Below, piece after piece: positions 36,561-45,507 of a DNA stretch of 64,000 bases. The position numbers and the translations under genes were made by a program. The stretch spans positions 28,334-92,333 of the forward strand of contig NZ_FXYF01000017.1 of NCBI RefSeq assembly GCF_900184945.1. The letters run 5' to 3'. This DNA comes from Antarctobacter aquimaris (GTDB lineage Bacteria > Pseudomonadota > Alphaproteobacteria > Rhodobacterales > Rhodobacteraceae). Below the pieces are notes generated by a model. It was not told the DNA's origin and made no database searches. It saw only the letters and a list, made by a program, of their open reading frames with translations. The number at the start of each line of letters is the position of its first letter. Within the stretch, counting starts at the first letter, position 1.

Positions 36561-37699
36561 CGCAATGTCTCCAAACTGAAATCCATGTATTGCCGCTCGG
36601 CGGCCTGCGCTGCGGCGAGCGCGATCTGCACGGCGCTCATCGGCTCGGTTCGTGCGGCCTTGAGGCGGGTGCGGATGGCGACGAGACGCGCCAGCTCCGC
36701 GCGGGCATAGGTGTTGAGGGCCAGCGCCTCATGCAGGTCCTCGGTCTCGCCGATCCGCTCGATGATGTCCTGCACCCGGAGCGCGGCAGCCCGGACCGAG
36801 ACCATCGAATAGTCGCCATAAACCCCGGAGCCATGTGCCGAGAGGCTGAAACTCGCATTGGCCAGGAGGACCGGATCGATGGTGCCGAGCGCGTCGATCC
36901 CGCCGACAGCAGAAAGGTAGCGGTTGTACTGCTCGGGGATGACCACGACGTAGTGCTGGGTTTCTGAGAAGGGCGGCACGCCGCCGTAATCCTGCACGTT
37001 GCCGGGACCCGCGTTATAGGCGGCGAGCCCGTGGATGATGTTGCCGCCGAACATGTTCAGCATCTGCGCGAGGTAGCGCGCGCCGCCGGTCACCTGCAGG
37101 TAGGGGTCGTCGTAATAGGCCGGGTAGATGCCGAGATCGGACGCGGTACCGGGCATGATCTGGGTGAGACCGAAGGCGCCGACAGGAGAGCGGGCACCGA
37201 TCTGGAACCGGCTCTCCTGCCAGATCAGCGCCTGGAGGAGACAGCGCCATTGCACCAGCGACAGTCCGGCGCGCGACACCCCAGGGAGAGAGAAGGTGTC
37301 GCGCGCCGCGCGGATGATCAGCTCCTCGATCCCCTCGCGAGCGTCGCCGAACATACGTGCCGCGGCTGGATTGCCATCCGCAGGCCCATAGAGCACGGCG
37401 GCGGAGGTCTCGGAGCCCCTGCCCGCCTCCAGTCCCGCGATGGTAGCAGAGACATCGGTTCCGCCCAAGCTTGTCGCTTCGACGAGATCGTTCAGCGCCG
37501 CGAGCTGCTGGCGTTCGATCTCGGCCAGCTCCTCTTGCCCTGTCAGCCGGTCGCGCTGCAGCGCCAGATCCCGGTCGCGCTGCGCGATGAGCGCCGCCGT
37601 GCGCGCGAAACCCTGCGCGTCGAAGGTCGGCACGCCCTGTCCCGATGCGGGACAGGCGAGCGCGGCGAAAGCGAGAAGGGGAGGAAGCCGGCGCAACAT
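36557..37699 (-). CDS. Lytic transglycosylase domain within a VirB5-like frame
   Basis: 380 aa. Sec signal, then GVPTFDAQGFARTAALIAQ and a coiled-coil region like the start of the VirB5-like neighbour (GVPTVDTQNIAQEIRQL), a central SLT lytic transglycosylase domain (about residues 150-260, with QESRF, AFGLTQIMPGTA and AAYNAGPGNV), and a C-terminus ending QYMDFSLETLR as in VirB5. This suggests a transglycosylase inserted into or fused with a VirB5 duplicate. It would open peptidoglycan for the T4SS. Confidence 0.85.
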   Translation of the reverse strand: MLRRLPPLLAFAALACPASGQGVPTFDAQGFARTAALIAQRDRDLALQRDRLTGQEELAEIERQQLAALNDLVEATSLGGTDVSATIAGLEAGRGSETSAAVLYGPADGNPAAARMFGDAREGIEELIIRAARDTFSLPGVSRAGLSLVQWRCLLQALIWQESRFQIGARSPVGAFGLTQIMPGTASDLGIYPAYYDDPYLQVTGGARYLAQMLNMFGGNIIHGLAAYNAGPGNVQDYGGVPPFSETQHYVVVIPEQYNRYLSAVGGIDALGTIDPVLLANASFSLSAHGSGVYGDYSMVSVRAAALRVQDIIERIGETEDLHEALALNTYARAELARLVAIRTRLKAARTEPMSAVQIALAAAQAAERQYMDFSLETLR

Positions 37700-37702
37700 T
37701 GA

Positions 37703-37909
37703 TCAGTCCGTGAGCCCGAGCGCGGTGAAGGTACAGGAGGGGTCGGCCCGCGTGACGGCGGCACCCTTGGTCGAGATACGCGGTGCGTTCTGGCTCTCGG
37801 CCCGGAAGCTGAAGCAGTTGGCCGTCGCGGGCTTGTACTCGGCGCAGGCCGACAGGGTGAGCCCGAGGGCGAGAAGCCCCAGGCGCAGGGTCATCGTCTT
37901 GTTCATCAT
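37703..37909 (-). CDS. Small T4SS lipoprotein (VirB7-like)
   Basis: 68 aa. Lipobox LTLSAC after a short hydrophobic signal. Overlaps virB4 (ATGA) and lies 3 nt before the transglycosylase-VirB5 gene. Size and position fit a VirB7-type lipoprotein or an entry-exclusion lipoprotein. Confidence 0.65.
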   Translation of the reverse strand: MMNKTMTLRLGLLALGLTLSACAEYKPATANCFSFRAESQNAPRISTKGAAVTRADPSCTFTALGLTD

Positions 37910-40290
37910 GTTCTCCAGAATTCCGGGCGGTCGCGGTAATCGCTGCCCACCAGCTCCTCGCCCTTTTCCATTCCGCCGAGGATGGTCACGAGCGGCCCGA
38001 GGCTCGCGAGATCGGCATCGATCACCACCGATCCACGGTCGTCGCGGACAAGCGCCAGCCGCGAGGACGAGCCGACGCCCAGAAGGATGTCGAGTTCCTT
38101 TTCCGAGAGCCCCAGCATGGCGTAATCGGCCTCGCTGGCGCGGATGTTCGGCAACAGGATCTGCGTTGGCACCGCCTCGACGATGGTCTTGCCGGTGCGG
38201 GTGCGTTCGAGCTGGCTCGCGTATTGGGTCATCATCACGACGACGGCGTTCTGTTTCCGGGCGGTGACGAGCCAGTTCGAGAGCCGCTCGGCGAAATACG
38301 CGTTGTCGAGCGCCTTCCAGGCCTCGTCGATCAGGATGACGGTCGGCTTGCGGTCCTCGATCACGCGTTCGACCCGCCGGAAGAGATAGGAGAGCACCGC
38401 CATGCGTTCGCGCTCGCTCTCGGAATCGAGGATGCCGGTCAGGTCGAAGCCGGAGATGTCGCCCGCGAGGCTGCCCCCCAACTTGAACGTGTCCTGCGCA
38501 TTGGCGCCGAAAATCCAGCCGTAGCGGCCTTCGGCGGTCCATTCCTGCATGCGCTCGAAGAGATCGCCCTCGTCATCGGTCGAGACCAGCAGCGAGGCGA
38601 AATCCGACCAGTTCCGGAGGCCTTCATGACTGGCCGAGGCGTTCTGGCGCACGACCTCCTGCAGCCGATTGGTTTGCACCGGGGTGAGCGGGCGATCGCG
38701 GCGTTCGAGGAGCGTCGCGAGCCAGTCCGCGAGCCAGGCCTGTCCGCGCGGATCGGTCTCGGTCTGGAGCGGGTTAAGCCCTGTTGGTCGTCCGGCCCGC
38801 ACGGTGGAATAGCTGCCGCCGAGCGCCCGCACCGCCATTTCCATGCCGGCGCGGTAGTCGAAGACGAAGAGCCGGGCATTCGCCCGCCGCGCCATGGCCA
38901 TGAGGAAGGCCGCGAGCACCGACTTGCCGGAGCCGGGGCGGCCGAGGATCAACGTGTGCCCGCCGGTCGGCTCACGGTCCGGCGCGCCCTGTTCGTGGAA
39001 GTTGAAGCGGAACCCACCGCGTTCGGGCGTCGGAAATAGCGTGATCGGCAGGCCCCAGGGCACGTCGCTTCCCGGCTTGCCCAAGGGCGTGCGATGCAAT
39101 GTCGCCAGGTCCGCGAAATTGTGGTTGGTGATCGCCGCCTTGCGGCTCCGCGCCCCGGTATTGCCGGGATGCTGGGCCATGTAATGCGCCCGCACCCCGA
39201 AGCCTTCGGAGATCAGGTTGATGCCGGTGCTGGCGGCGATGTTGCGCACCTCGGCGCAGATATCGTCGAGCGCGGCGCGAGTCCTGGCGTAGACCGCGAC
39301 GGTCATGTGATGCTCGCCGAAGATCAGGCGCTTCGATTCCAGGTCGTCCTGCGCGAGTTCCAGCTCTTCGGCGAGGCTGACCGCCCCGTCATTGGCGGCC
39401 TGCATGAGCCGCAGTTGCCGCTTGATCCGGCCGGCCATGATGTTCGAGTTGATCGGCACGAAAGAGTGCGTGACGACCATATCGACCGGCAGGTTCAGCT
39501 CGTCGAGCATCAGCGCGTCGGTCTTGGCCGGGTAGTTCTTCACCGCGAAGATCGCGCCGAATTTCTCGCCCGCCGCCCCCTCGGAGAGACGGATCGTCGG
39601 ACCGTCGAAGGTCACACGGGTATTGGCCGCGTCCTCGGCGAGGATGCCGAAGCGCGAGCGCGGGAAGAGCGGATGCTCGCAGCCGGTATTGAGGCTGCCG
39701 AGAAACCCGAGCAGTGCCCCGGAATGCGCTGACAACAACCGCGGCTTCATCTCGGCGAAGGTGGAGAGGATGAACCCCACCACCTCGTCGAGCTTGCGCA
39801 GCCTCCGAACCGTATCCTGCGCAAGCCGCGCCCGGGAGGCGGCGGCCAGGAACGGCAGACCCCTTCCCGCCTCGGGCCGTTTCAGGACCGTCAAGGTCAG
39901 CGTCTTGTCACGCAGGCCCGACGCGCGAAGATGGCTGCGCCAGCGCCGGTCGATCTCACCCGCAAAGCCTGCGTCCTCGACCGGCGGCAGGTCCACCTCG
40001 ACCGCTTTCGAGACCTTGTGCAGGTAAAAGGAGAACCCTGTCCCGGCCTGCGCCACGATCCCGGCCATCAGCGCGCCGATGCGGTCGAGATGCACATTCT
40101 CGCTCGTGGTGCTGTTCACCCCCACGAGCCGGATGCATTGCATGAGCTCGTTGCCGCGGGTTCGGATGGTCGTGTCCGTCACGAGGCTGACATAGGGCAG
40201 CATCTGCGAAAGTCGCTTCTCGCCCGTAACCCAGGACGGCAGCGCCGTCCCGAGGTCGAGGTCCTCGCCGTATCCGCTGTCACGGGGCAT
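37906..40290 (-). CDS. virB4: VirB4 T4SS ATPase
   Basis: 794 aa from the ATG at 40290 (GGAGG upstream; an ATG at 40305 lacks one). Walker A GRPGSGKS, Walker B VILIDEAW, and the CagE/VirB4 N-terminal domain. The main energiser of the T4SS. It overlaps virB3 by 11 nt. Confidence 0.95.
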   Translation of the reverse strand: MPRDSGYGEDLDLGTALPSWVTGEKRLSQMLPYVSLVTDTTIRTRGNELMQCIRLVGVNSTTSENVHLDRIGALMAGIVAQAGTGFSFYLHKVSKAVEVDLPPVEDAGFAGEIDRRWRSHLRASGLRDKTLTLTVLKRPEAGRGLPFLAAASRARLAQDTVRRLRKLDEVVGFILSTFAEMKPRLLSAHSGALLGFLGSLNTGCEHPLFPRSRFGILAEDAANTRVTFDGPTIRLSEGAAGEKFGAIFAVKNYPAKTDALMLDELNLPVDMVVTHSFVPINSNIMAGRIKRQLRLMQAANDGAVSLAEELELAQDDLESKRLIFGEHHMTVAVYARTRAALDDICAEVRNIAASTGINLISEGFGVRAHYMAQHPGNTGARSRKAAITNHNFADLATLHRTPLGKPGSDVPWGLPITLFPTPERGGFRFNFHEQGAPDREPTGGHTLILGRPGSGKSVLAAFLMAMARRANARLFVFDYRAGMEMAVRALGGSYSTVRAGRPTGLNPLQTETDPRGQAWLADWLATLLERRDRPLTPVQTNRLQEVVRQNASASHEGLRNWSDFASLLVSTDDEGDLFERMQEWTAEGRYGWIFGANAQDTFKLGGSLAGDISGFDLTGILDSESERERMAVLSYLFRRVERVIEDRKPTVILIDEAWKALDNAYFAERLSNWLVTARKQNAVVVMMTQYASQLERTRTGKTIVEAVPTQILLPNIRASEADYAMLGLSEKELDILLGVGSSSRLALVRDDRGSVVIDADLASLGPLVTILGGMEKGEELVGSDYRDRPEFWRT

Positions 40291-40558
40291 AGCTGTCGCC
40301 TCCATGGAGTTTGCGGTTCCGGGTCGGCGGCGTCTCCTGCAGCGTGATCACCAGCACGTCGAGGAAGTTCGGATCCCAGTCGGCGGCCTTCCATAGCGCG
40401 GGCCAGGCGATGCCGGCGATCAGCACCACGATCCAGCTCTGCACCCAGAGGAACAGGAGCGTGGAGCCGAAGAGCCAGACCATGGCATACATGATCGGCA
40501 GGCCCATGAGTTTGGGCGGCCTCAGGAGGCCGATGAAAACGCGCGACTGCTCCGCCAT
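40280..40558 (-). CDS. virB3: VirB3 T4SS membrane protein
   Basis: 92 aa with two adjacent membrane helices after an R-P-P-K motif (LLRPPKLMGLPIMYA), as in VirB3. It sits between virB2 and virB4 in the standard order. Confidence 0.9.
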   Translation of the reverse strand: MAEQSRVFIGLLRPPKLMGLPIMYAMVWLFGSTLLFLWVQSWIVVLIAGIAWPALWKAADWDPNFLDVLVITLQETPPTRNRKLHGGDSYAP

Positions 40559-40569
40559 GGTATCAGACC

Positions 40570-40860
40570 TCAGGTGGTCCAGATCGCGGCGACGATGGTC
40601 GGGGCGGCGGCGATTCCGGCGATCGCCACGACGACCCAGAGCGCCTGCCGGAAATCGAGGATGCCGAAGAGCCAGGACAGGAACACGCCGATCAGCGCCA
40701 GCGTGCCGATCACGATGCCCAGCGGCCCGGTGATCGCATCGACGATGCCCTGGAGCAGGGTCTGCACCGGCGAGAGATCGATGCTCTGGGCGAGCGCCGG
40801 TCCGGCACCAACGATCAGCAGGGTGGCCGCGACAGCGGTCAGGGTCTCTTGTCTTCTCAC
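40570..40860 (-). CDS. virB2: VirB2/TrbC major pilin
   Basis: 96 aa: long signal (about residues 1-25, ending ALAQ), then two hydrophobic helices around a polar turn (FGILDFRQ). The layout is that of VirB2 propilin. Overlaps the transglycosylase gene by 4 nt. Confidence 0.9.
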   Translation of the reverse strand: MRRQETLTAVAATLLIVGAGPALAQSIDLSPVQTLLQGIVDAITGPLGIVIGTLALIGVFLSWLFGILDFRQALWVVVAIAGIAAAPTIVAAIWTT

Positions 40861-41534
40861 GAAATCTCTCCTCTCAGGCGCAGCATCGCGGCGGTCACTT
40901 TCGCCACATGGCCCATGGTTTCTCGGTAAGGGGGAATGCCGCCGTGGCGGTCGACTGCCTCGGGTCCAGCATTGTAGGCGGCAAGCGCCAGGCGGCTGTC
41001 GCCGAAACGGTCGAGCATCATCAGGAGATACCGCGCAGAGCCATCGAGGTTCTGGCGCGGATCATGCGGATCGACGCCCAGAACCCGAGCCGTATCCGGC
41101 ATCAGCTGGCCGAGCCCGATCGCGCCTGCACCGCTCAGCGCGCGGGGATTGTACGCGCTTTCGATCTCGATATTGGCGCGGTAGAGCGCGGCCCAGTCGG
41201 TGACCGAGAGACCGGCACGCCGCAAGCCGGGGTGACCGGCATAGCGGAAGGCTGTCGCCTCGATGGCCGCGAGAATCTCGGGAGGAGCCGGCACAGGCGC
41301 GCGCGGCGCGGTCTCAGCGTCCGCTTCGTCTTGCAACCGATTGGAGAAGAGAAAGAGCCGGTCGCCGGGACCCGTTGCATCGCCTGTCTTCAGGTCGGTC
41401 GATGCGTCTGGATCACCCTGCGCGGCGGAGACATCGATCAGCCGACCGTCCTGGCCGACGGAGAATATGAACCCGCCTGTCGTCGTCTGTGCCAACAAGG
41501 CCGAGGGTGCGGAACAAACACCTGTACCAAGCAA
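40857..41534 (-). CDS. Lytic transglycosylase (VirB1-like), start unclear
   Basis: An SLT domain is clear: [39 protein letters not shown]. No ATG or GTG is in frame near the expected start: the signal-like [15 protein letters not shown] lies upstream of a TTG at 41534 and reaches back to the stop of the preceding gene at 41572. The true start may be a rare codon near 41565, the TTG at 41534, or the gene may have lost its ATG. Confidence 0.75.
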   Translation of the reverse strand: MLGTGVCSAPSALLAQTTTGGFIFSVGQDGRLIDVSAAQGDPDASTDLKTGDATGPGDRLFLFSNRLQDEADAETAPRAPVPAPPEILAAIEATAFRYAGHPGLRRAGLSVTDWAALYRANIEIESAYNPRALSGAGAIGLGQLMPDTARVLGVDPHDPRQNLDGSARYLLMMLDRFGDSRLALAAYNAGPEAVDRHGGIPPYRETMGHVAKVTAAMLRLRGEIS

Positions 41535-41571
41535 GGCAAGGACCGCGAGAACGCGGCGGGCGGTGAATCCG

Positions 41572-41907
41572 TCAGGCCTTGGCGGCCAGAGGTTTGCCCG
41601 GGGCTTCGTGGGGAACCCGTCCGCCTTCTTCGAGCGGGATGGAGACGACGGTCGCGCCCATGTCGGCCAGGAAACTGACGAGGCCGACGATCGTCTTGAA
41701 TTCGCGGATCTTGAGATAGCTGCGCGAGGTGACGAGCAGTTTCTCGTCCCGTCCATCGGCCGAGACGGCCCGCACGGTCCAGGTGCCGTACCAGCTGTTG
41801 TGGCGTTTCTCGGCGCCTTCCTTGCAGACGACCTCGGCCCTGTATCCCTGGCCGAGCAATCCGCGCAGTCCGTCTTCGGTGACCACATTCGGTGCTTCTT
41901 CTATCAT
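41572..41907 (-). CDS. Small cytosolic T4SS-operon protein
   Basis: 111 aa from the ATG at 41907 with GGGAGG upstream. No signal or membrane segment; mixed alpha/beta ([40 protein letters not shown]). First gene of the T4SS operon. Not recognised; position suggests a regulator or early-operon accessory. Confidence 0.6.
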   Translation of the reverse strand: MIEEAPNVVTEDGLRGLLGQGYRAEVVCKEGAEKRHNSWYGTWTVRAVSADGRDEKLLVTSRSYLKIREFKTIVGLVSFLADMGATVVSIPLEEGGRVPHEAPGKPLAAKA

Positions 41908-42090
41908 GACCTCCCTTGGGCCCTCCTCATCATGAGTACCGGCCCGCGGGACATTTCCACACGGGCGATACAAGACAACATAAATGACTGCAAGACGATT
42001 TCTTCATCTTGACTGGATGCTTTCGCGCACTTAGGCCCGCTATCACACAAATCCACCGATTCACACCAGCAAAGGAGTTTTGCCCTGCGC

Positions 42091-42369
42091 ATGTTTTGTG
42101 TCGGACGAACCAACCTGCCCGGTTTGGTGGCAATCTTCGTGCTGAGCGGTCAGATGGCAAGCGCCTGCATCGCGCCGGACCGGCCCTTCCTGCCCGAAAA
42201 CCCAGAAGACGTGCGCGAGTATGCCGAACTGCTGCGGGCCGACTTCGAGGGATACATCGCCGACATCCAGGAGTATTTCCGCTGCCTCGACGCCGAGCGC
42301 CAGCGCGCCTTCCTCGAGGCGCAGGAGGTCAGCCGCGACTACGGACGACTGGTCGAGATCCTCGAGTGA
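42091..42369 (+). CDS. Small exported protein beside the T4SS
   Basis: 92 aa. N-terminal signal (LPGLVAIFVLSGQMASA) and a helical acidic mature part with Cys at ACIAPD and RCLDAE. It diverges from the T4SS operon. AAGGAG lies about 13 nt before the ATG, a loose fit. Family unknown. Confidence 0.6.
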   Translation: MFCVGRTNLPGLVAIFVLSGQMASACIAPDRPFLPENPEDVREYAELLRADFEGYIADIQEYFRCLDAERQRAFLEAQEVSRDYGRLVEILE

Positions 42370-42483
42370 GGACCCGCATGCTTGCTGGTCACCGCTTCAG
42401 ACATTGAGCGTCACAAATAAATCTGATTGCCGTCATGCGTGTTGTATTGTATTCGACCGCACAGTTTTGTGGAGAGTCGATAC

Positions 42484-43140
42484 ATGAGACGCAAGATCCT
42501 GCGGCTGGCGATGGCCGCGACATTGACGCTTTCGGGACAGGTTCCGTTGGCGACCCCGGCGAGCGCCTACCAAGTGGACTGCGCCATCCTGCTCTGCCTC
42601 GCGGGCGGCTGGCCGGCCTCGGCGCCATGCGCCCATGCCCGCGCGGTGTTCATCCGCCGGATCACCCCCTGGCCCATCGAACCGCCGCTCCAGATCTGGC
42701 GCTGTCCCATGGGGGCGTCGTTCTCGCCGATCGAGGCCCCCGGACCGGCCGAGCGCCTGTTCGATGCCGCCTTCCAGGCCACCCTGCCCCGGCAGTCCTT
42801 CCCGGAGAATGCGCCGGTCGTCGAGATCCAGGCCACGGACGGGGCGGACGTCGACATCTCGGGCGACGCCTTCGATTTCGTGCGTAGCATCCGCGTCTAT
42901 CACATCCAGTACCGCCAGCACGAAAACCGCGACGGCGACTGCAACCGCACCGACTCGACGCGGCTCGGATCCTACGGCGTGCAGGGAGACTATCGCTGGA
43001 CCCCGTCCAGCACGGCCCAGGTCCCGGCTGCGTCGCAACTGAGAATCCCGAACGGATGCGGCAGCTATTTCTACCGCTCGGTCTTCGTCGATTGGCGTGA
43101 CCACGCCGGAAACTACGGCTCCGAAGAAGTCCGGTACTGA
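42484..43140 (+). CDS. Exported Cys-rich protein beside the T4SS
   Basis: 218 aa from the ATG at 42484. Sec signal (LRLAMAATLTLSGQVPLATPASA), then many Cys (DCAILLCLAGG, APCAHA, WRCPMG, GDCNRT, NGCGS) and an aromatic C-terminus. Position next to a T4SS suggests a pilus or conjugation accessory. Family not recognised. Confidence 0.65.
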   Translation: MRRKILRLAMAATLTLSGQVPLATPASAYQVDCAILLCLAGGWPASAPCAHARAVFIRRITPWPIEPPLQIWRCPMGASFSPIEAPGPAERLFDAAFQATLPRQSFPENAPVVEIQATDGADVDISGDAFDFVRSIRVYHIQYRQHENRDGDCNRTDSTRLGSYGVQGDYRWTPSSTAQVPAASQLRIPNGCGSYFYRSVFVDWRDHAGNYGSEEVRY

Positions 43141-43151
43141 CCATTTCCCGG

Positions 43152-43167
43152 CCCGGGTCACCCCGGG
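43152..43167. terminator. Hairpin after the Cys-rich gene
   Basis: CCCGGG-TCAC-CCCGGG makes a 6-bp GC stem 11 nt after the stop at 43140. It lacks a T tract. Confidence 0.4.
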
Positions 43168-43377
43168 TCTGATCATCCATTTGCACCGGAGGCTGTGCAT
43201 CCCAGACCCAGAAAAGAGAACGACGCCAGACCGATAGTCCGACGCCGCGCCCGATTACTCACTGTGCCCGAGTTTTCTAGCCGATCGCCCGGAGACCTGC
43301 AACCAGCAAAGTTGTTTTGCTGGCAGGAATGTTGTTGCCTCACGATCTGACGTCGTTCCTCGAAAGAGACGACATTC

Positions 43378-44220
43378 ATGGACCTTACGACCGGCTCAAT
43401 CCTGCGGCAGATCCTCCGATGCGATCTGTCCGTTTCCGCGCACAAGCTCGCGACGATCATCCTCGACGGCATCGCCTGGAAGGATGGCTACAACGGGCTC
43501 GATCGCGGCACCGCTGCTTTCACGCTGTCCACGCTTTCCGATATCATGGGTGTGACCCGCCAGCATCTCACGACCCTGCTTGCCGAGCTCGCGGCGTCGG
43601 AGCTTCGCGTTGAGCGCTGGAAGCCCAACGGCAAGTTCGCGCCGTGGCTCTTTCGCTTTGGCTGCGTCGCCGACGAGTCGCCACAGCATCTGGCGTCAAC
43701 TGGGGGCGACACATCACTATCTAGAGACTCCAATAACAAAACTATCTTCTCCGGGAAGATTGAGATCGCCCCCGGCTCGAACGTCCATCGCACCACCTGG
43801 GCGGCGCTCATCAAGACGGCGAAAGCCGCACTGCCCTGCTGGAACGTTGACACACAAGCGATCTGGGATCGCTTCATGGCCTTCAACGACGCCCGCGGAA
43901 ACACCTGCGTTCCAGCGGGGTTCCTTCTGGGTTTCATGCGCCGCTGGCAGACATCGGTTGGACGACCGCCGGCAACGCCGGGATCCGTCAGTTGCCCCAA
44001 ATCTGATGCAGGGAGTGCCGAGACCGAGCTGCTGCGTCTGACGCGCTCTGCGCCGGTTGGAAACCGTCAGTTTCATGCCGCCGACCTGCAGCGCAGCATC
44101 GGACTCGGGGCCTACAAGGACCGGGTCAAGGCCATGGTCGAACGGTTTGGATGCGGGGAGTTTGCGGCGATGCTCGCGGTCCACGGTGAAGCCGCACGCC
44201 GTGGTGAGATCAGTCCATGA
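43378..44220 (+). CDS. Hypothetical DNA-binding-like protein
   Basis: 280 aa. N-terminal part contains a helix-turn-helix-like stretch (LSTLSDIMGVTRQHLTTLLAELA). The rest is mixed. It may be a plasmid regulator or replication accessory. The gene is convergent with the DUF1403-type gene. I do not recognise a named family. Confidence 0.6.
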   Translation: MDLTTGSILRQILRCDLSVSAHKLATIILDGIAWKDGYNGLDRGTAAFTLSTLSDIMGVTRQHLTTLLAELAASELRVERWKPNGKFAPWLFRFGCVADESPQHLASTGGDTSLSRDSNNKTIFSGKIEIAPGSNVHRTTWAALIKTAKAALPCWNVDTQAIWDRFMAFNDARGNTCVPAGFLLGFMRRWQTSVGRPPATPGSVSCPKSDAGSAETELLRLTRSAPVGNRQFHAADLQRSIGLGAYKDRVKAMVERFGCGEFAAMLAVHGEAARRGEISP

Positions 44221-44228
44221 GCAGCGGT

Positions 44229-45281
44229 TCAGACCGAGGCCCGCCACACCCTGAATCTCCCCTGCCCGGTCACTTCCTGCACAAGGCCTTCCGCTTCCAA
44301 CCAGGCGAGGTTCCTCTGAATGGCTGCGCGACTGGCGCCCGTGAGTTCCTCGGCCATGGGCGCGGTCACGAGTGGCCAATCGCGCAGGACAGAGATCAGG
44401 CGCGGCGGGGTGCGTCCCGACAAACGCGAGGAGCGCGCGATTGCGCGGGCTTCCCATGCCTCCAGTTGATCGATCTGTCGCATCGACCCGATGATCCCTT
44501 GCTCGGCCGCCTTGAGCCACCTTCCCAGCCGCTCCTCGGGATCGGCTCCGCGCAACCCCCCTGCCCCGCCGATCTGCAACGGCGCGAACAAGGCCCCGCC
44601 CTGCCCTTCAGCCCCCGACAGCCTTGCCGCGACGACCGCTCCCTCGAGGACATCGCCCTCCGGGCCGATCCCGGTCAATGGCCACAGGTGAAATGCGAAA
44701 CACGCCCTCACCAAGGGGTGCAGACTGGACGTCAGGCCCATGACCGCGTTCCAGGCCGCGACTTTCTCCGTGAGCGGTTCGACGCCCTCCACCTCGTGCC
44801 GACCCAGAAAGCTCGCGAAGTCCGGTTCCGGTCCAGGACCTCCTGAAAGCCGCCGGAACGTCCAAGCTGCACGCTGGAGATCAGTGGTGTCCTCATCTGT
44901 CGCGCCCAGGCGCATCGCCTGCCAAAGCCCCAGGCGATCGACCGATACCCGGTCGCCTGACATCCAACTGAACTCGGAAGACGCCAGGAGGGCCAGCCGA
45001 TGCCGCCACCCCTCAGGCCCGCGGGCCAAACGGTCATCCAGGGCTCCGAACCGGGCAGCCACGCGCGCCAACCGCAGGGCCTGAGATGCCTGGGCGGCTT
45101 GCCAGTCCGCGACCAGCGCTCGTTCATCGGGCTCCGCCCTCGGCAGCGGCGGCAGGAAGTCGGGTTCGTCTTCAGGCGGCCCCGGCAGGAACCAGAGGTC
45201 TTCTTCCGACGGCGCGCCGTCATACGGCCCCTCGGTGTCATCCTCCAATTCCTCTGGTAAGACGGACTGTTGCGATTTCAT
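44229..45281 (-). CDS. DUF1403-like protein with winged-helix end
   Basis: 350 aa. An acidic Pro-rich N-terminus is followed by a helical body and a C-terminal winged-helix-like segment (PMAEELTGASRAAIQRNLAWLEAEGL). The sequence fits DUF1403-type proteins that often sit beside serine recombinases on alphaproteobacterial plasmids. The role is likely regulatory. It diverges from the resolvase. Confidence 0.6.
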   Translation of the reverse strand: MKSQQSVLPEELEDDTEGPYDGAPSEEDLWFLPGPPEDEPDFLPPLPRAEPDERALVADWQAAQASQALRLARVAARFGALDDRLARGPEGWRHRLALLASSEFSWMSGDRVSVDRLGLWQAMRLGATDEDTTDLQRAAWTFRRLSGGPGPEPDFASFLGRHEVEGVEPLTEKVAAWNAVMGLTSSLHPLVRACFAFHLWPLTGIGPEGDVLEGAVVAARLSGAEGQGGALFAPLQIGGAGGLRGADPEERLGRWLKAAEQGIIGSMRQIDQLEAWEARAIARSSRLSGRTPPRLISVLRDWPLVTAPMAEELTGASRAAIQRNLAWLEAEGLVQEVTGQGRFRVWRASV

Positions 45282-45452
45282 ATGTGCAAAATATGGTGCT
45301 TTTGCACAGCACCCAAGCGAAATCTTGGGGTGTCGCCTATGACTCTATATTGAAGGCAACCGCGCCACCTTATCTGCGTGCTTTCGTGGCGCTCGGCACA
45401 AGGAAACCAAGGGATTTCCAACGAGCGCGCCCACAGGGACCACTCTTGCATT

Positions 45453-45497
45453 CGTTTACAAACGGTCGTTTATTTATGATACCTTAAACTGCAAACG
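45453..45497. promoter_or_regulatory. Res-like site in front of the resolvase gene
   Basis: Two nested CGTTT...AAACG inverted repeats: a 12-bp one at 45453-45464 (CGTTTACAAACG) and a 31-bp one at 45467-45497 whose ends are CGTTT and AAACG. Resolvase subsites have this size and inverted layout, and sit before the gene to give both recombination and autoregulation. Confidence 0.55.
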
Positions 45498-45507
45498 GCC
45501 TGTTTTG

